DNA of 64,000 nucleotides from Romanomermis culicivorax (taxonomy: Eukaryota; Nematoda; Enoplea; Mermithida; Mermithidae), in the NCBI GenBank assembly GCA_963922205.1, contig CAWUHX010000030.1, positions 62,001-126,000 of the forward strand. Direction: 5' to 3'. This document shows positions 32,439-43,841 of this stretch, in pieces. A model generated the notes under the pieces. The model did not search any database and was not told the origin of the DNA. It worked only from the letters and a program-made list of their open reading frames with translations. The number at the start of each line of letters is the position of its first letter. Positions within the stretch are counted from its first letter, which is position 1. The position numbers and the translations under genes are program-made.

Positions 32439-33226
32439 CAGCGTTTTTTTTGTGCACGGACATTTGTGCCAATTGGCACAAGAGGCCAAAAAAACTTGTG
32501 CCACTGGCACAAAAAATTTTTTTAACTATAAATATACTGAAAACTGCGGAAAAAATTTATGCCAAAAGTTTGATAAAAGCCCGTTTAAAACTCATTATTT
32601 TTTGGAAAAATCGTGCCCAACCTATTTTTCAGCTAAACTACGTCAGTCAGATAAGAAAAAACTGTGCAAGAAAATAGTTCACGACGACTCTAAAACAAAT
32701 GGAATGCTGACACAATTTAAATAACTCCAGATGTTCAGGGAGTTCAAATCGATTCGATTTTCAACTACGAATATGAATTATCTACAAGAGAAAATAAAGT
32801 CGAAAATTGTGTAAATTCTGGGTCGAAATATTGTACCCATTACCAACGATATCGATTTTTCTATTTGAATCAATCAAACACAAAAAGTAAGAATTTCAGT
32901 TTTGAATCCGATCAATTAACGGAGAATATTCAGAACTTCTTATCATTCATCAGTCATTGACAGCCTATAAAGTTTACTGCAACGATACTAGTACACTGTT
33001 CGATGAGAAATCGTTCGCGTTGGGGTCAAATATATATGAATAGGAAATATTATTCATTGACTGAAATTTTTGCATTTTCAGCTCTTAAAACGTCCAAAAA
33101 TTAAGGAAATTTAATGTTTGACCAGCCAAAAATTTTGTGCCAATTGGCACAAACGCTCAAAATTTTTTGTGCCATTCCAAATTTTTTTGTGCCAAAAACC
33201 ATGTTTTGGCACAAAAAAAAACACTG
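32439..33226 (+). mobile_element. Group II element (788 bp) at GCGCGAAG
   Basis: Left tip CAGCGTTTTTTTTGTGCAC, right tip GGCACAAAAAAAAACACTG. GCGCGAAG stands on both sides (32431-32438, 33227-33234). Multiple GTGCC/GGCAC words near both ends. The right-hand copy of the duplication is at the same time the left flank of the next element. Confidence 0.9.
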
Positions 33227-33234
33227 GCGCGAAG

Positions 33235-34240
33235 CACTGTTTTTTTTCCCCAAATCGTGCTTTTTCGGGAAAAAAAATTCGGAAAGGGGGAAAAAATTTC
33301 GGGCTCTTTCCCCATTTGGGGAAGAAAATTTTGGGGATCGGATACAGAGAAGATGCATTTTGGTGCATTTCAGAATGTCATAATCTCAAAATTTTTCGGC
33401 GCTTCGCGCCGATCAAAACTTTAATAATCATTATTATGCATTACTAACCCCTGGCGCGGCTTTTAGCATGTATACTTTCATTTATCATATAATCTATAAT
33501 AGTTTTCATCATCTTGAACGTATTATCTCATGTTTTCATTGGTAATCTTCAATATTTTATCATGATAAGATTCGCATTATTTCCTTTTGAGAAAGATCAA
33601 TACGTCAAGTCTCTAAGCTTTTTGATGCAATTATTTCTTTTCTAACGTAAAATCAATTTAAATGCTTCATGGAAATGTCTTTCGGAAATTTATACTCTGC
33701 TTACTCATATATTTTCGACCAAGTATGAGAGTTTACAAATAAATTATACTGGTTTTAAAATTTTTCAAGTAAAATTCTAGAAATTACGACTTTTGAACAC
33801 AAAATTCAAATCTACTTCTTGAAATAAACGTTCGGAAAATTGATTTTCCAGCGTCGCAGAATATCAATACCCAAAAAAATTTTCCGGCGCTACGCGCCGG
33901 AAAGATTAACATCCCTTTTAGGTTCTCACTTGTCAACATAGAGGACTTAACCATCGATTTCTCATGTAATTCAAAGTCATTATGCTTTTGGATAGTTTGC
34001 TTGAAAGTTTGTTCCAATGCTTGTAGATTAAACTTTGAACTCGAAAATTTCAATTTTTTCCTCAATTTTGATAAATTAACGGGTCTAAAAACATCAGAAG
34101 GCTTGAAAAAGCTCAAAAACACGTAAATAAAGCGTCTGTGAGCATTTTTAAGCGAAAAAACGACTTCGGGAAAATGGGGAAAAAAATTTTGATCCCTTTC
34201 CCCATTTGGGGAAAAGGCCCGGGGGAAAAAAAAAACAGTG
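33235..34240 (-). mobile_element. Group I element (1006 bp), CCCC/GGGG subtype, at GCGCGAAG
   Basis: Left tip CACTGTTTTTTTTCCCC, right tip GGGGGAAAAAAAAAACAGTG. GCGCGAAG flanks it (33227-33234, 34241-34248). This is the cleanest full-length group I copy: CCCCATTTGGGG-type words at both ends and two internal palindromes, CGGCGCTTCGCGCCG at about 33398 and CCGGCGCTACGCGCCGG at about 33884. Confidence 0.9.
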
Positions 34241-34429
34241 GCGCGAAGCGCCGAAAATTTTTTACTTTTTCCACTTTAGAACTCAGAACGAATAAAAATG
34301 CATTTCCGGACAGGAAACCCTGTAACCTAATCAAAAGAGCAGTCAGGCCTCAAGTTGCACTGTGCAACGTGGCACAAAAAATTTGGTTGCACCAGCCCGA
34401 AATTTGGTTGCTGTGTGCAAAAAACCCTG
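34241..34429 (+). mobile_element. Group VI end, GTTGCAC subtype (host of two elements)
   Basis: After the third GCGCGAAG the interrupted palindrome resumes (CGCCGAAAATTTT), and the host runs to GTTGCACTGTGCAACGTGGC and a GTGTGCAAAAAACCCTG terminus. A related copy lies at about 45540-45698. The left part is upstream of 32431. Confidence 0.6.
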
Positions 34430-34803
34430 GGAAGCAGTTAAGCGTCTACATTCTACAGTAGAAAGCACCTAGGAACGGAGACTGCAAGACGGTATCTTAC
34501 AAATAACAACGTGCTCGTTGAAAATATGACTCGTCAAGACCGCTACAATTCATTGGCCAACAAAAAATTCTTACCGCACTATTTCCTTCACGTATACAGT
34601 AATCTTTTAAAGAGCTCTTAGTCCATGTAATGCGTCATCTGCCCCAAAAAAGTGCTTTTGTTGACTTAATGATAACACTCGCAAATTTTTCGTGCTTTGC
34701 CATTCCGTCAAAAAGTACTAATTTTTGTTCCTACAGACGTGAAAAATTGTCGCCGTATACACATTCGACTTCGTATCTTTCAAGAATCATTCCTCACGAC
34801 AAA

Positions 34804-34910
34804 ATGACCCAGAAATTCATCATTTTCTGCGCAATTTTCCTACTTATATTGGCCACTTTAACCGAATCCAGGAAGAAAAAGAAGCCGTCCGGTCAACAAT
34901 CCTCAAGGAA
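34804..34910 (+). CDS. Lysine-rich protein exon 1 (signal peptide)
   Basis: ATG at 34804-34806. Carries the whole signal peptide and the first basic cluster RKKKKPSGQQSSR. The donor AA/GTAAGT leaves phase 2; read-through would stop at once. Confidence 0.72.
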
Positions 34911-35532
34911 GTAAGTTTCTATGCGAATCAATTCGACTGCGTTTTAACAGTTCGGACAATTTTAGTGCTCGCAGACTAGGACTACAAACGCCCTGATCAC
35001 TTTGAGATTTGGGAAACCCATGTTGTAGGAGTATGCCAGAAACTTGAGGATATCGCCTCCAAATGTATCATCTCTATTTTTTAAGGATGTATCAGCCTGG
35101 ATTTCTATTATTATCGACAACTGAGTTTTTCTTAGATCTGATGCAGAAGCGAAAAAGAAAAAAACTGACAAGGAAGTCAAAACTGATGCCGGCGCCAAAG
35201 ACGTCCACAAATCGTCGAAAAAGAAAGAAGAAAGCGTAAAAGAAAAAGAAAACAAGAAAAAGAAGAAAAACGAAACTCAATCAGTTGAACAAAACATCGT
35301 TTCTCCCAAAAAGATAAAGAAACGTGACGTAGCGGCTGTCGTTCAAGAAGAAAAAGAAACCGTGGCGGCGGAACCTATCATGATGGATAAAGTTGAGAAA
35401 AGAACGACGACCAAAAAGGATAAAAAACGGAAAGAAAGTAACGAAAACAAAGAAGATCAAGCTTTGCAACAGTGCCATGAAAATATGAAAGACATGAAGG
35501 CTCCGATACAGGAAAGCGGCATAGATAAATGA
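34804..35532 (+). CDS. Secreted lysine-rich protein, two exons, 167 aa
   Basis: Exons 34804-34910 and 35136-35532 (donor GTAAGT, acceptor TTTCTTAG, phase 2) give 167 residues. Residues 1-22 form a clear signal peptide (MTQKF, then IIFCAIFLLILATLTES). The remainder is almost entirely Lys, Glu, Asp, Thr and Ser, with runs such as KKKKK, a KKR dibasic site and a single Cys near the C-terminus. It is predicted to be disordered. No ER-retention signal, no transmembrane segment after the signal. I do not recognise the family, and low complexity makes homology unsafe. The 5' leader is short and there is an AATAAA 127 bp after the stop. It is convergent with the mS38-like gene. It may be an extracellular or secretory-pathway polycation; alternatives include a processed peptide precursor. 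Confidence 0.7.
35136..35532 (+). CDS. Lysine-rich protein exon 2
   Basis: After CTGAGTTTTTCTTAG the frame is open for 132 codons to TGA 35530-35532, with strongly biased K/E content. Phase matches exon 1. Confidence 0.72.
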
Positions 35533-35658
35533 AAATTTCTTTTCCGTATAAAGTTTCGAAAATACTAAATTTCCTAGATACGACTGTTACGTATCGTATA
35601 TTGTTTTTTATAGCGTCAAAAAAGCTCATTTATGAAAATTATGTAGTTTTTATGAATC

Positions 35659-35664
35659 AATAAA
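35659..35664 (+). terminator. Polyadenylation signal AATAAA
   Basis: AATAAA in ATGAATCAATAAAAATACTT, 127 bp after the stop of the lysine-rich gene. It is the only canonical signal in the expected range. Confidence 0.6.
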
Positions 35665-36283
35665 AATACTTCCTTGCTGACAAAATAGGGAAAGGCATGC
35701 GGTGGATCTTGTCAAAGTCATAAAATTAATTACGTAAGGTATCCAATCTGTGGGGAAATGACTTTCTATAGTCTCATTTTCTTGAAATGCTTCTAAATAA
35801 TGAAAGTGGAAAGCAAGTAGTATTTCAGATTTTCTGATAAACAATACACCATATAGGACTGGAAATTTGTGAGCATGCTGACCTAACCTTTAACAATTTT
35901 TCGAGTGAAAAATTTTACAGTAAGAGCTGTATATAAACAATTTTGACGACGGTACTGATTTATGTCACTTTTTTATTTGGAAGCATTTAAAAAACGGACT
36001 ATAGTTGATATTTAGAAGCACCCGCAGCCCAAACTTTGAATTTCACCCCAGCCTGGAAAACTGACTTCTTTGACTCCTGCTCCCACTGTTATTCTTCCAA
36101 GTAAACAGAAAAATGAAAATAGAAGCAAATGAATGGAAACTTATAAAAAAAGATCCAGCATATAACGGGATGCAGAAAAGGCTCCGCAGAATTCAAAAAT
36201 TATTACTTCAGTTAAATCCAAAAATGACCATTTCATCGATATAACATAACAAAGTAACAAGAATTATAATTTCCGTACGAAAA

Positions 36284-36289
36284 TTTATT
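36284..36289 (-). terminator. Polyadenylation signal directly after stop codon
   Basis: On the minus strand the TGA stop is followed without a gap by AATAAA, so the 3' UTR must be very short. It is tail-to-tail with the lysine-rich gene. Confidence 0.55.
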
Positions 36290-36683
36290 TCAAGTACCAG
36301 AATTCGAGTCTCCGCCGTCAACGTCATTCCTGCCCCTTAAACTTCCAATTTCTTTTTGATACCTTTCTCTAGCTTTCACAATTTCTTGCCATTCTTCTTC
36401 GTCAACTATACCTGCTTTTTTGTCAATACGACTCGATTCCGGTAAACCATACAATTGTTCGATAGAAATCGTACTCGTCCAATGTACGATTTCTCTGCGT
36501 CTATTTTCGTTAACATTTTCTTCTTGTTGCTTCGCCAACGGTTCGGCGATCGAAGGATTTATGATCAACGAAGCGGCGGGCAAAGGTTTGGTTTCGTCCC
36601 ACTGGATTTTGGCTAAAAAGTCTTCGACGTAACTTTTAGCGTCGAAATTTTCTGCTTCTAGAATCATAGCTGTCATTTTTTCC
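36290..36683 (-). CDS. mS38-like gene exon 4 (C-terminus)
   Basis: Acceptor CATTTTTAG restores AGG across the junction. Encodes EKMTAMILEAENFDAKSYVE, then an acidic/basic coiled-looking tail to TGA 36292-36290. It is 4.1 kb from exon 3. Without splicing this ORF looks like a separate protein, so the link rests on phase and on the way the helix continues. Confidence 0.62.
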
Positions 36684-39600
36684 CTAAAAATGATGTCCCA
36701 GTTTTTCAAGTACAAAAGATAACTTTTCCCGATGTAATAAACACGAATTAGACCTCTTTTAGTACGATTTTTCTTAATTTTTGGAAAATTGTTCCAAAGT
36801 TTGCATTGCCAATTAGGATGAGAAATTTGGAAAACGTTTACAATCTTTGATTGTTTCTTGGGTAGAGCACCTAGGGGGTATTACCCCGGTCTTGGATTTG
36901 GAAATTCATTTACTACCCCGGCAAAAACAGCTCACTATTGCAAAAAAAATTTTGGTAGACCTCATTCTCAGTAGGAAATAGTAATTCGAGAAAAATTGCA
37001 CAATGTGTGCTAGAATAAAATTACTCTCTGATTTTTTGACACATTTACTAACCAGATGATTATGGAAAAGTATGCAACTTCTGTGCCATACAGCAATTTT
37101 TGAGAAAGGATATCAGCAGATTAGTACTTGTAGAATATCATTTTATATATAATCGAGAGGACAAATCATGAATTATAATTAATATGCAGTTTATAAGACA
37201 AAAAAGAAATCTCAAAAAATCGCCCCATGATGAAGAAAAACATTTAAGTTCTGAAATTTTTCCTCTTCTTTCTTTTTTCCGCTCCTGCGTTGGGTCTTCT
37301 GCGCCTGAGCGCGCGCATACGGCTATATTTCTCCGCCCAAGCTCTGGGATACTTTTCTGCTTTGAATAGGACATCTGAGGTACGTTGACGCGAATGCACA
37401 TGAGTGCAGGAATGGTACCTGGTTTCAAACTTGTGATTCATAATCGAATGTGATTAATACTACTAAAGCCACGTTCGGCATCAGCACTTCCAATTGGAAG
37501 CGGTCCTACATACATGCACGTGGTGGGTTTGGGGGGGATTGACCCCCAGCAGACTTTCATCGACCCCCAGCAGATTTGACCACTCAATGACAGAGAAGAT
37601 GACGAAAGAAAATGAGCAAGAGAGAACATAAAGTTGTCATAAAAATGTGAATGATGCTGTAGTTTAACAATTTTTCTAAACAAAGCATACTTAATTCCAA
37701 AAAATAACGTTTTTTACATCTGCAGGAATCAGTTGATGCGACAATTTTCACCCAAATGTGTGACCATTGCGCATAAGTAGTACATCCATGTTGCATGATC
37801 GGAAGCTAGAAAATGGGGTAGAAGCAGTGGAAGAATTTTGAGTGTTGCATTATTGAAAATGAGAATTGTTTTGAGGTGGAAGTACCCACACCACCCCCAC
37901 TGTAAGAAAGTAGGGGACAAAAAAAGGTTACTGCGTGCAACATCTGGGAGGTACTACCCTTGTGATTTACGATTTTACCCCTACCTGAATTTTTGACCTT
38001 GGGGACTTCTTGGGTAATAGAAAATGAGATTGTAAACCAAAAAAAATATGTGATTCTGTAACGGAATAAGTGAGAATTTCCGAGAGCAGATATTGAGGAT
38101 AATAAGAAGCATTCCTTTGAAGAAATCATCCAAGACAAGATTCCTGAAAGATCCGACCTTCTCTATGATAAGTCGGAAAAAAATCATATCTCAAAATGAG
38201 CTATTTTGGGCAGTTTCGTGCACTGAGTTCCATGGTATCGTTGATTTTGTTTAGTAGACCAAATTTTGAAAAATGATGTTTGGGCATTTTTCAGTGGTCT
38301 TTCTAAGTCAAGTGATATTTCAGGATTAGAGTAATCTTATTCGATAAATGAATATTCATTCTACGCAGAAGAGTATAGGCTATCATTTGGTGTAATATGT
38401 ACAATAAATTAGCGTATATTACACTTTTCAAGTTTAAAGTTTCGAAATTGAGCCGTACAAACAGGAAAAATTTTGTTTATGAGCACTACCTAGCGCCTTC
38501 CCATCGGATGCCACAGAATTTTATTTTTTTTATTTTATTCCTCATGCATTATTATTGTATTGGTAAAATTTTAATGGAGATTTTTTACCTTTATACCATT
38601 TGGGGGACTGTGCAGATCTGAAGCAGGCATGCTTATGTTAATAGTTCAGAAATCACTGCATTTTCCAGGTGGTCCTTGCCTATCTCTTGTGATATATTTA
38701 TCATCTTTACTGTAGAATTATCAAATAACCTACAGACTATAGTTTGATGTACTAATTATTTCACAAATTAACACTTAGCACTCTGCAAAAAAAGTATAAA
38801 CTGTCGAAATTGGGACGCAAAAAACAGAAATCTTGTTTAGGAGCACTCTTGAACACCTTCCAGTGCTTTAGTTCAGATATTCCTAGTAGCTTTGAAAGTA
38901 ACATCATCATCATCGCGCACCGTTTTGGGAGCTGTGGAGATGGAGATTTGCACCCACTGCACTGACATTCAAATATGTTTTTGAATCTGGACAAATGCCC
39001 AACCACTAAAGTTTTGGGAAAACAGGATGAGTCTTTACCAAATATATAAGAAGAAAAAATTTAGCTCGAAGTCCTGACTAATTTTCATTGATCTAGGTCT
39101 GATGGTTGCTGAACAAAGTGCTTCAAAAGAAAAATCAGAAACTGCGAAAATTTTCATTAAATTTCAGTGATAAAATGATTGTTTGAGATTTGTTTTCAGG
39201 AAAACGGCAAGCGTTATTTGGATGTCATTCGCCGTATTAGAAAGAAAATGCTCTATTTTTATCTGGGTAACATCACAAGGTGTTAAACAGAGTGCCTTCA
39301 ATTGTTCAACACTTTCCCACAACATATAACCTAGGCCGGCGTCAGACGGCCAACATTTATTTTGTAACACTGAAGTCACAGCTTCGATTTTTTTCAATCA
39401 AATTCAGGAAGCGAGGCATTTTTGTTGCATCTCTTCAGAGATACCCATTGTAAATTGTATAAATTTACAGTAGTTGTAAACCAACCATTGTAAATAGATC
39501 GATGAAATTTCACTAGTAATTTGACTCACATTTTTTCTTTATATTCGTCTAATCTGAAAGCTTTTACTGCATCCTATTGATGGCATATTTGGTGAGCCCA

Positions 39601-42600
39601 AAACGGTAGGCAAATCTGATTGAAAATTTAATAAAATTAGTTGGACATAATTAGCTACAGAAGTAAATACACAAATTCTGCGGCATCCTATGGAAAAATG
39701 TCCAAGAAAGGCTCCAAATGAATTTTTCGGTTTCTTTCAATTTCTTTTTTGAAACATTAAAATAGTATTCAAAAGAGTAAATTAAATGATCACAAATTTT
39801 TTTTCATATCAGAATACAGAGCATGATCCTCTGCATGTGATGAATATTTGGCTACAGAGTCACGTCCTTACTGAGCTGTAATATTCTGAAACGCATACAT
39901 GCACATAGGGGGTAGGAAGAACCAATGATTTTTTCTGCATCCAACTTTCTGCACAATGCAGAAAAGCTAACAAAAGTTTCTGCATTTTTCTCTTTTTACA
40001 ATACAATAATAGTGAATATAAGAAAAATGCAAATAAAATGTGTAATTTGTGTGACATTTTAAAGTCTTAAAATAAAAAAATAATTGATATGACTGACACA
40101 TGACTCAAAAAATTCCACACCAGTGCAGAAATCACCAAAAAAATTCTGCACGACGCCCAAAAGTCTGCACTGTGCAGAGAAAAAACACCGAGGAGAACTC
40201 TCCTACCTGATTTCATGGACCTAAAAATATCGACAAACAATTCTGAACTTTTTCCAAGATATTTTTAAAAAATTTCTATGCACATTCTGAATGAAAAACA
40301 TGCTTGCAGAAGTTTTTTGTTTTTTAGCTCACCCACACCCACTCCCTCGATAAAAAGTCCGAAGACCCTCCCCTTGGAAAATGACAAAAGTTCTTTCTGC
40401 TTTGAAAATCCCACTCTTTGGTCGGTTGCTGATTTTTGAGACTCGGTGCCTGTTTTCGAGTACAAATTTATGTTTTGTTCAAATTTATCACAAATAGTCA
40501 ACTATTTTTGGTTTTTAGCTAGCTGACAAGACTGTAACCTACTGGAAACATCTGCATATTGCTCAGGTATGATTCCTATTCAATTTCAAATGTTTTTTTC
40601 GTATTTATATAAGATATCGAAATGAATTTTCCAACTTGTATTCATTCTTGAAATATTGGTAAAAAGCGACGTTCATTCCGAGAGGATTCAAAGCTTAATC
40701 TAAATAAATCTGTTGGCAAAGACATTTTTCTCAGCATACCACCAGTAAACATCTACTAGTGAGATATTTTTTTCTAGCGTATTTTTCAGCATGAAACGGA
40801 TAGCTAATACAGAAAACTCACCTAAAAACTTTTTCTCTCGCTGCTTTCCTCTTCATATTCCTTTTTTTGATAATAACGACATCCCGCTTATAGTATTTCT
40901 TGAGCCAATGTTTATTCAAGCGTTTTCGACGTCGAATCAAGGGCCAACCACCGCCGGTGTACATGATCGGCGCGTCAGTGTGATTGGCCGGCATGATGAA
41001 CGGAACCTTAGATTGGTTGGGATTTTCATCCAGGGTAGGTGTCGTTTGAGCTCTGGGCAAATCCAAAACGAATCCTATCATAGTATTGTGGTGCGACGGA
41101 TCGATGATATTCATCAGTCGGGATGGTCGATGAGGATCAGTGAGAGGGATTATCCTGCTGTTATTCATTGTTTTATAATCGACGATTTTTGATGTTATTG
41201 AACATTGCGATAAATTATTCGTTTTAAAACCGATATTCAAATAGTCACCTGAACAGATATTTCAAATTACACATTAAAACATCAGGACCCGGTTGCTCGA
41301 CTTTTGACGTCGAATCATTAACATTTCTCCGTTTTCTGAACATTTTTTCCAAAAGAATCACAATTTAGAAGAAAACGTTGGATTGCCGAATCCCACTAAT
41401 TACAACGCGGACTCCTGCGCAAAGCGCCAGAAGACTGTAATTTCGACAAAATGTATTTCTAGCTTCTACAAACATACTACAAAAATCTTTGTACATAGCC
41501 AAGAATGTTTGTCTCCTTCAAAAACCTGTGGTTCTGTACAGCATTCAATTTTTCTACTTTCATGCATAAAAATCATTCATGCAGTTTATACACTTTCAAA
41601 CAAGGGGACACCGTAAACGTATTTTCCTCATACTGACCACGCACTCTGAAAAAGCAGCCGATAGCAGTCCTTCTAAAAGTGCCTACTTACTCATTTCCTC
41701 CAAATTGGCTTTACCCATTATGACATTTCCCAAAACTTCGTGTACCAGAAAGTCATTTTTGTTACATTTCACGAGACCAGTAATTCATTCTTACCGGATA
41801 TTAAATGAATTTTTAAACCAAAGACCGGGATAATTGCCCCCTTTACCCCTTATGGGGTGCTCTGTAATGGCGCATAAGAAAAATGGCACAATTGTGAATG
41901 GCGCAATTGGAGAAAGCGCAAATGAAAAAGGCACAGTTGGGCACATCCCTAATTTTCGTTTATTTTCATTGATTGATGTTGCACAACGCCGTCGCCGCAT
42001 GACGAAGTGTAAACAGAAACAACTTCAAAGCTAAACTTGTAAGGGTGACTTAGTTAATGTCGAAATCGAGCAATCGGGCCCAAAACTGATAATAGAGCAT
42101 CAATAAGAAGTGTTTTAGGACTCGGGCGACTTCGAGTGAAAAATCTACTACATGAATATTAGCTATTTACTTGATTTCATGTAAATTGTCATGTTACTAA
42201 AACAAAATTTGTTTAAAAACTGCATTGAACAGTCGAAAAAACATTTATTAACCAGTTTTACGGAGTAATACTTGCGTTGAAGCAACATTATTCGAATTTT
42301 TCATGCACAAAAAAGACAGCTAACTAGTTCACGTTTTATCTCACTTTCAATTCGAGTTTCTTTTTCATCGAACTTCCTGTTCGAATGCATCATAAATTCT
42401 CTTGACTTAACGTAGATGGGATAACTTTCCAAATGAGTCAAAAAATTTTCATCCGCTATTTCGTCCATTTAAAGCCGAAATTGAATAAAAAAGCAAAAAA
42501 CGACAGTAAAATTTCAGGTTCAGAGGAATATCCTCAGACATTTCAAGTCTTCAAATCATTCTGAATAATTTTGAGAACGTAAAAATGAACACGATTGAGT

Positions 42601-43207
42601 ATCAAGAAGTAGGCGAAACGCAGTTTTATATTTAACAATGCAACATTTAAACAGATAAGCTCGACAGCGACTGTAACAGAAAAGACGTAATGCTACTATC
42701 ATTAATCCGGCGCAGAACGCCGACAAATTTCGCCATTTCAAGTTTATATGTCAGGAAATTCACATCGTTATCGATTCCCAGAGTAGAAACCCCAAAACAA
42801 CAAACAAAATCAATCAGTCGCAATCAAAAGCTTCCATCAAACTTCTGCAAGGTGCACAAAAGCATAACTGAAGCGTTGGAAATTTCGGCATCGAACGAAC
42901 ATGAAAAATAGGATCTCATAACTTTGTAATAATCGTAAAAGTAAGATTCGTGTCGAGCCGTTTTTATGTTAACTGTTGTATTGGGCCTACCTGACTGTGA
43001 CGATGATGTTGGCATATTGTAGAACTTCTGTTCAGAAATACCGCCCGCACTCTGAGCACCAATGACGTAATTTTTGAACGGAGAAATGCGATCTAAATAA
43101 AGGGGCGGTAAAAACAAAGCGTGGAAAATCAACATCAACTTACGAAACGTATTTACCGACGCAAACTGGCCACTGAGTGGTTTTAAAATTGACCAACCGC
43201 GAGACAT
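36290..43207 (-). CDS. mS38 (AURKAIP1/DUF1713)-like mitochondrial ribosomal protein, 4 exons
   Basis: Exons (minus) 43207-43144, 43092-42991, 41248-40822, 36683-36290. Phases 1, 1, 2 match and 987 nt give 328 residues. The start (MSRGWSILKPLSGQ) is basic and hydroxylated like a mitochondrial targeting signal. Residues about 158-200 hold a tryptophan-preceded run, RRRKRLNKHWLKKYYKR, then KKRNMKRKAAREKVF, which resembles the highly basic C-terminal block of mS38/AURKAIP1 (yeast Cox24). Exon 4 continues with EKMTAMILEAENFDAKSYV, similar in style to the helix that follows in arthropod homologues as I remember them. The protein is longer than vertebrate mS38, with a 110-residue acidic tail. The role in the family is in the small mitoribosomal subunit. 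The identification rests on the basic block, so other basic mitoribosomal proteins remain possible. Confidence 0.62.
36864..38007 (+). mobile_element. Group V element in mS38-like intron 3, perfect TSD
   Basis: Starts AGAGCACCTAGGGGGTATTA and ends GACCTTGGGGACT. TCTTGGGT flanks both sides (36856-36863, 38008-38015). The interior from about 37499 (ACATACATGCACGTGGTGGG) to 37583 is a further inserted repeat shared with 20209-20500. Confidence 0.82.
38390..38880. repeat. Diverged direct repeat in mS38-like intron 3
   Basis: About 38436-38520 and 38794-38880 share GAAATTG, then ACAAACAGGAAAAATTTTGT versus AAAAACAGAAATCTTGTTTA, then GAGCACT and GCCTTCC/ACCTTCC blocks. This is a decayed duplication. 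The rest of the intron, to 39922, has no recognisable element; a minus-strand frame at 39397-39164 is open but unrecognised. Confidence 0.4.
39923..40190 (+). mobile_element. 268-bp MITE, CTGCA/TGCAG subtype
   Basis: Left tip CAATGATTTTTTCTGCATCC, right tip TGCAGAGAAAAAACACCG. Flanking octamers GGAAGAAC (39915-39922) and AGGAGAAC (40191-40198) are similar. TCTGCA/TGCAGA words occur about eight times in the two ends, the same layout as groups I, II and VI with another word. Confidence 0.65.
40822..41248 (-). CDS. mS38-like gene exon 3 (basic block)
   Basis: Acceptor TCTGTTCAG, donor GTGAGT, phase 1 in and 2 out. Encodes residues 56-198 including the GGGWPLIRRRKRLNKHW basic block that supports the family call. 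Confidence 0.72.
41791..41866 (+). repeat. Group V terminal fragment
   Basis: TTAAACCAAAGACCGGGATA, CCCCTTTACCCCTTATGGGG and TGCTCTG match the right end of group V. Only this end is present. Confidence 0.6.
41867..41955 (+). repeat. Degenerate short tandem of GGCGCAAT/GGCACAAT words
   Basis: TAATGGCGCATAAGAAAAAT, then GGCACAATTGTGAATGGCGC, AATTGGAGAAAGCGCAAATG and AAAAAGGCACAGTTGG make up about five diverged 16-17 bp units with GGCGCA or GGCACA. It directly abuts the group V fragment. Confidence 0.55.
42991..43092 (-). CDS. mS38-like gene exon 2
   Basis: Acceptor CTTTATTTAG, donor GTAGGC, phase 1 on both sides. Encodes HRISPFKNYVIGAQSAGG and a Ser-rich end. The preceding intron is only 51 bp. 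Confidence 0.65.
43144..43207 (-). CDS. mS38-like gene exon 1
   Basis: ATG at 43207-43205; 21 codons plus one base, donor GTAAGT. Encodes the probable mitochondrial presequence. Confidence 0.65.
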
Positions 43208-43841
43208 TCTACTCGTAATCTATAAAAATGCTGAAAAGGCTAAAGAAAATGTTAAACGATGAAATTATAGCGAAAGCATCCCGAAGCATCATTTTACATA
43301 ATTGTTCGCATTATACCAAATGAAATATGCATGATTAACACTTACAAGCCTTTGTGTCCATCGACACATTATTTTTTGCATAAAAATCCCTGGAGTGGAA
43401 CGCATGATTCAATTTAGCTCCGAATAGACCTTTGCATTTAAGACGCCTGATTTATCAATTCAGCTCAAAATTTTGAACCTCTGCATAGAACAAATGTTTA
43501 TCTGATGAGATAAGAGTCTACAGTTACCAAAACATTCTCATTCCATAACTTCAAATCTGAAATTATTGTTTTTAATGCTTCTTTACAATTTGTTTTTATT
43601 ATTTTCCCAAACAGAGAAATTAACCAATTTTTTCCACATTTTTATCAAGTCATTTTTGCGCTTAAAATATGCTGTAAAAATAACACTGTTAACGATTAAG
43701 TTTTAAGTGAAATTGGAATGCCAACTAATATACATCAACAAGACCCGTCATTTTAACAGGAATAAAACAGTAAATGCGCTACTCTGGCGGGTTAGAAAAA
43801 ACCTTTTCTTCTTTGGTCGTCAACATGTCATAAATACAGGC
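43208..43841. other. Upstream region of mS38-like gene
   Basis: AT-rich, no ORF or element recognised. It should contain the promoter; no motif stands out. Confidence 0.4.

Noticed and set aside
35092..35280. Minus-strand Phe-rich ORFs opposite the lysine-rich gene
   Set aside because: They are the antisense of AAA/GAA codons of the real exon.
42690..42911. Plus-strand ORF upstream of mS38-like exon 2
   Set aside because: Lies in an intron on the opposite strand, no homology, contains a transposon palindrome (GGCGCAGAACGCC).
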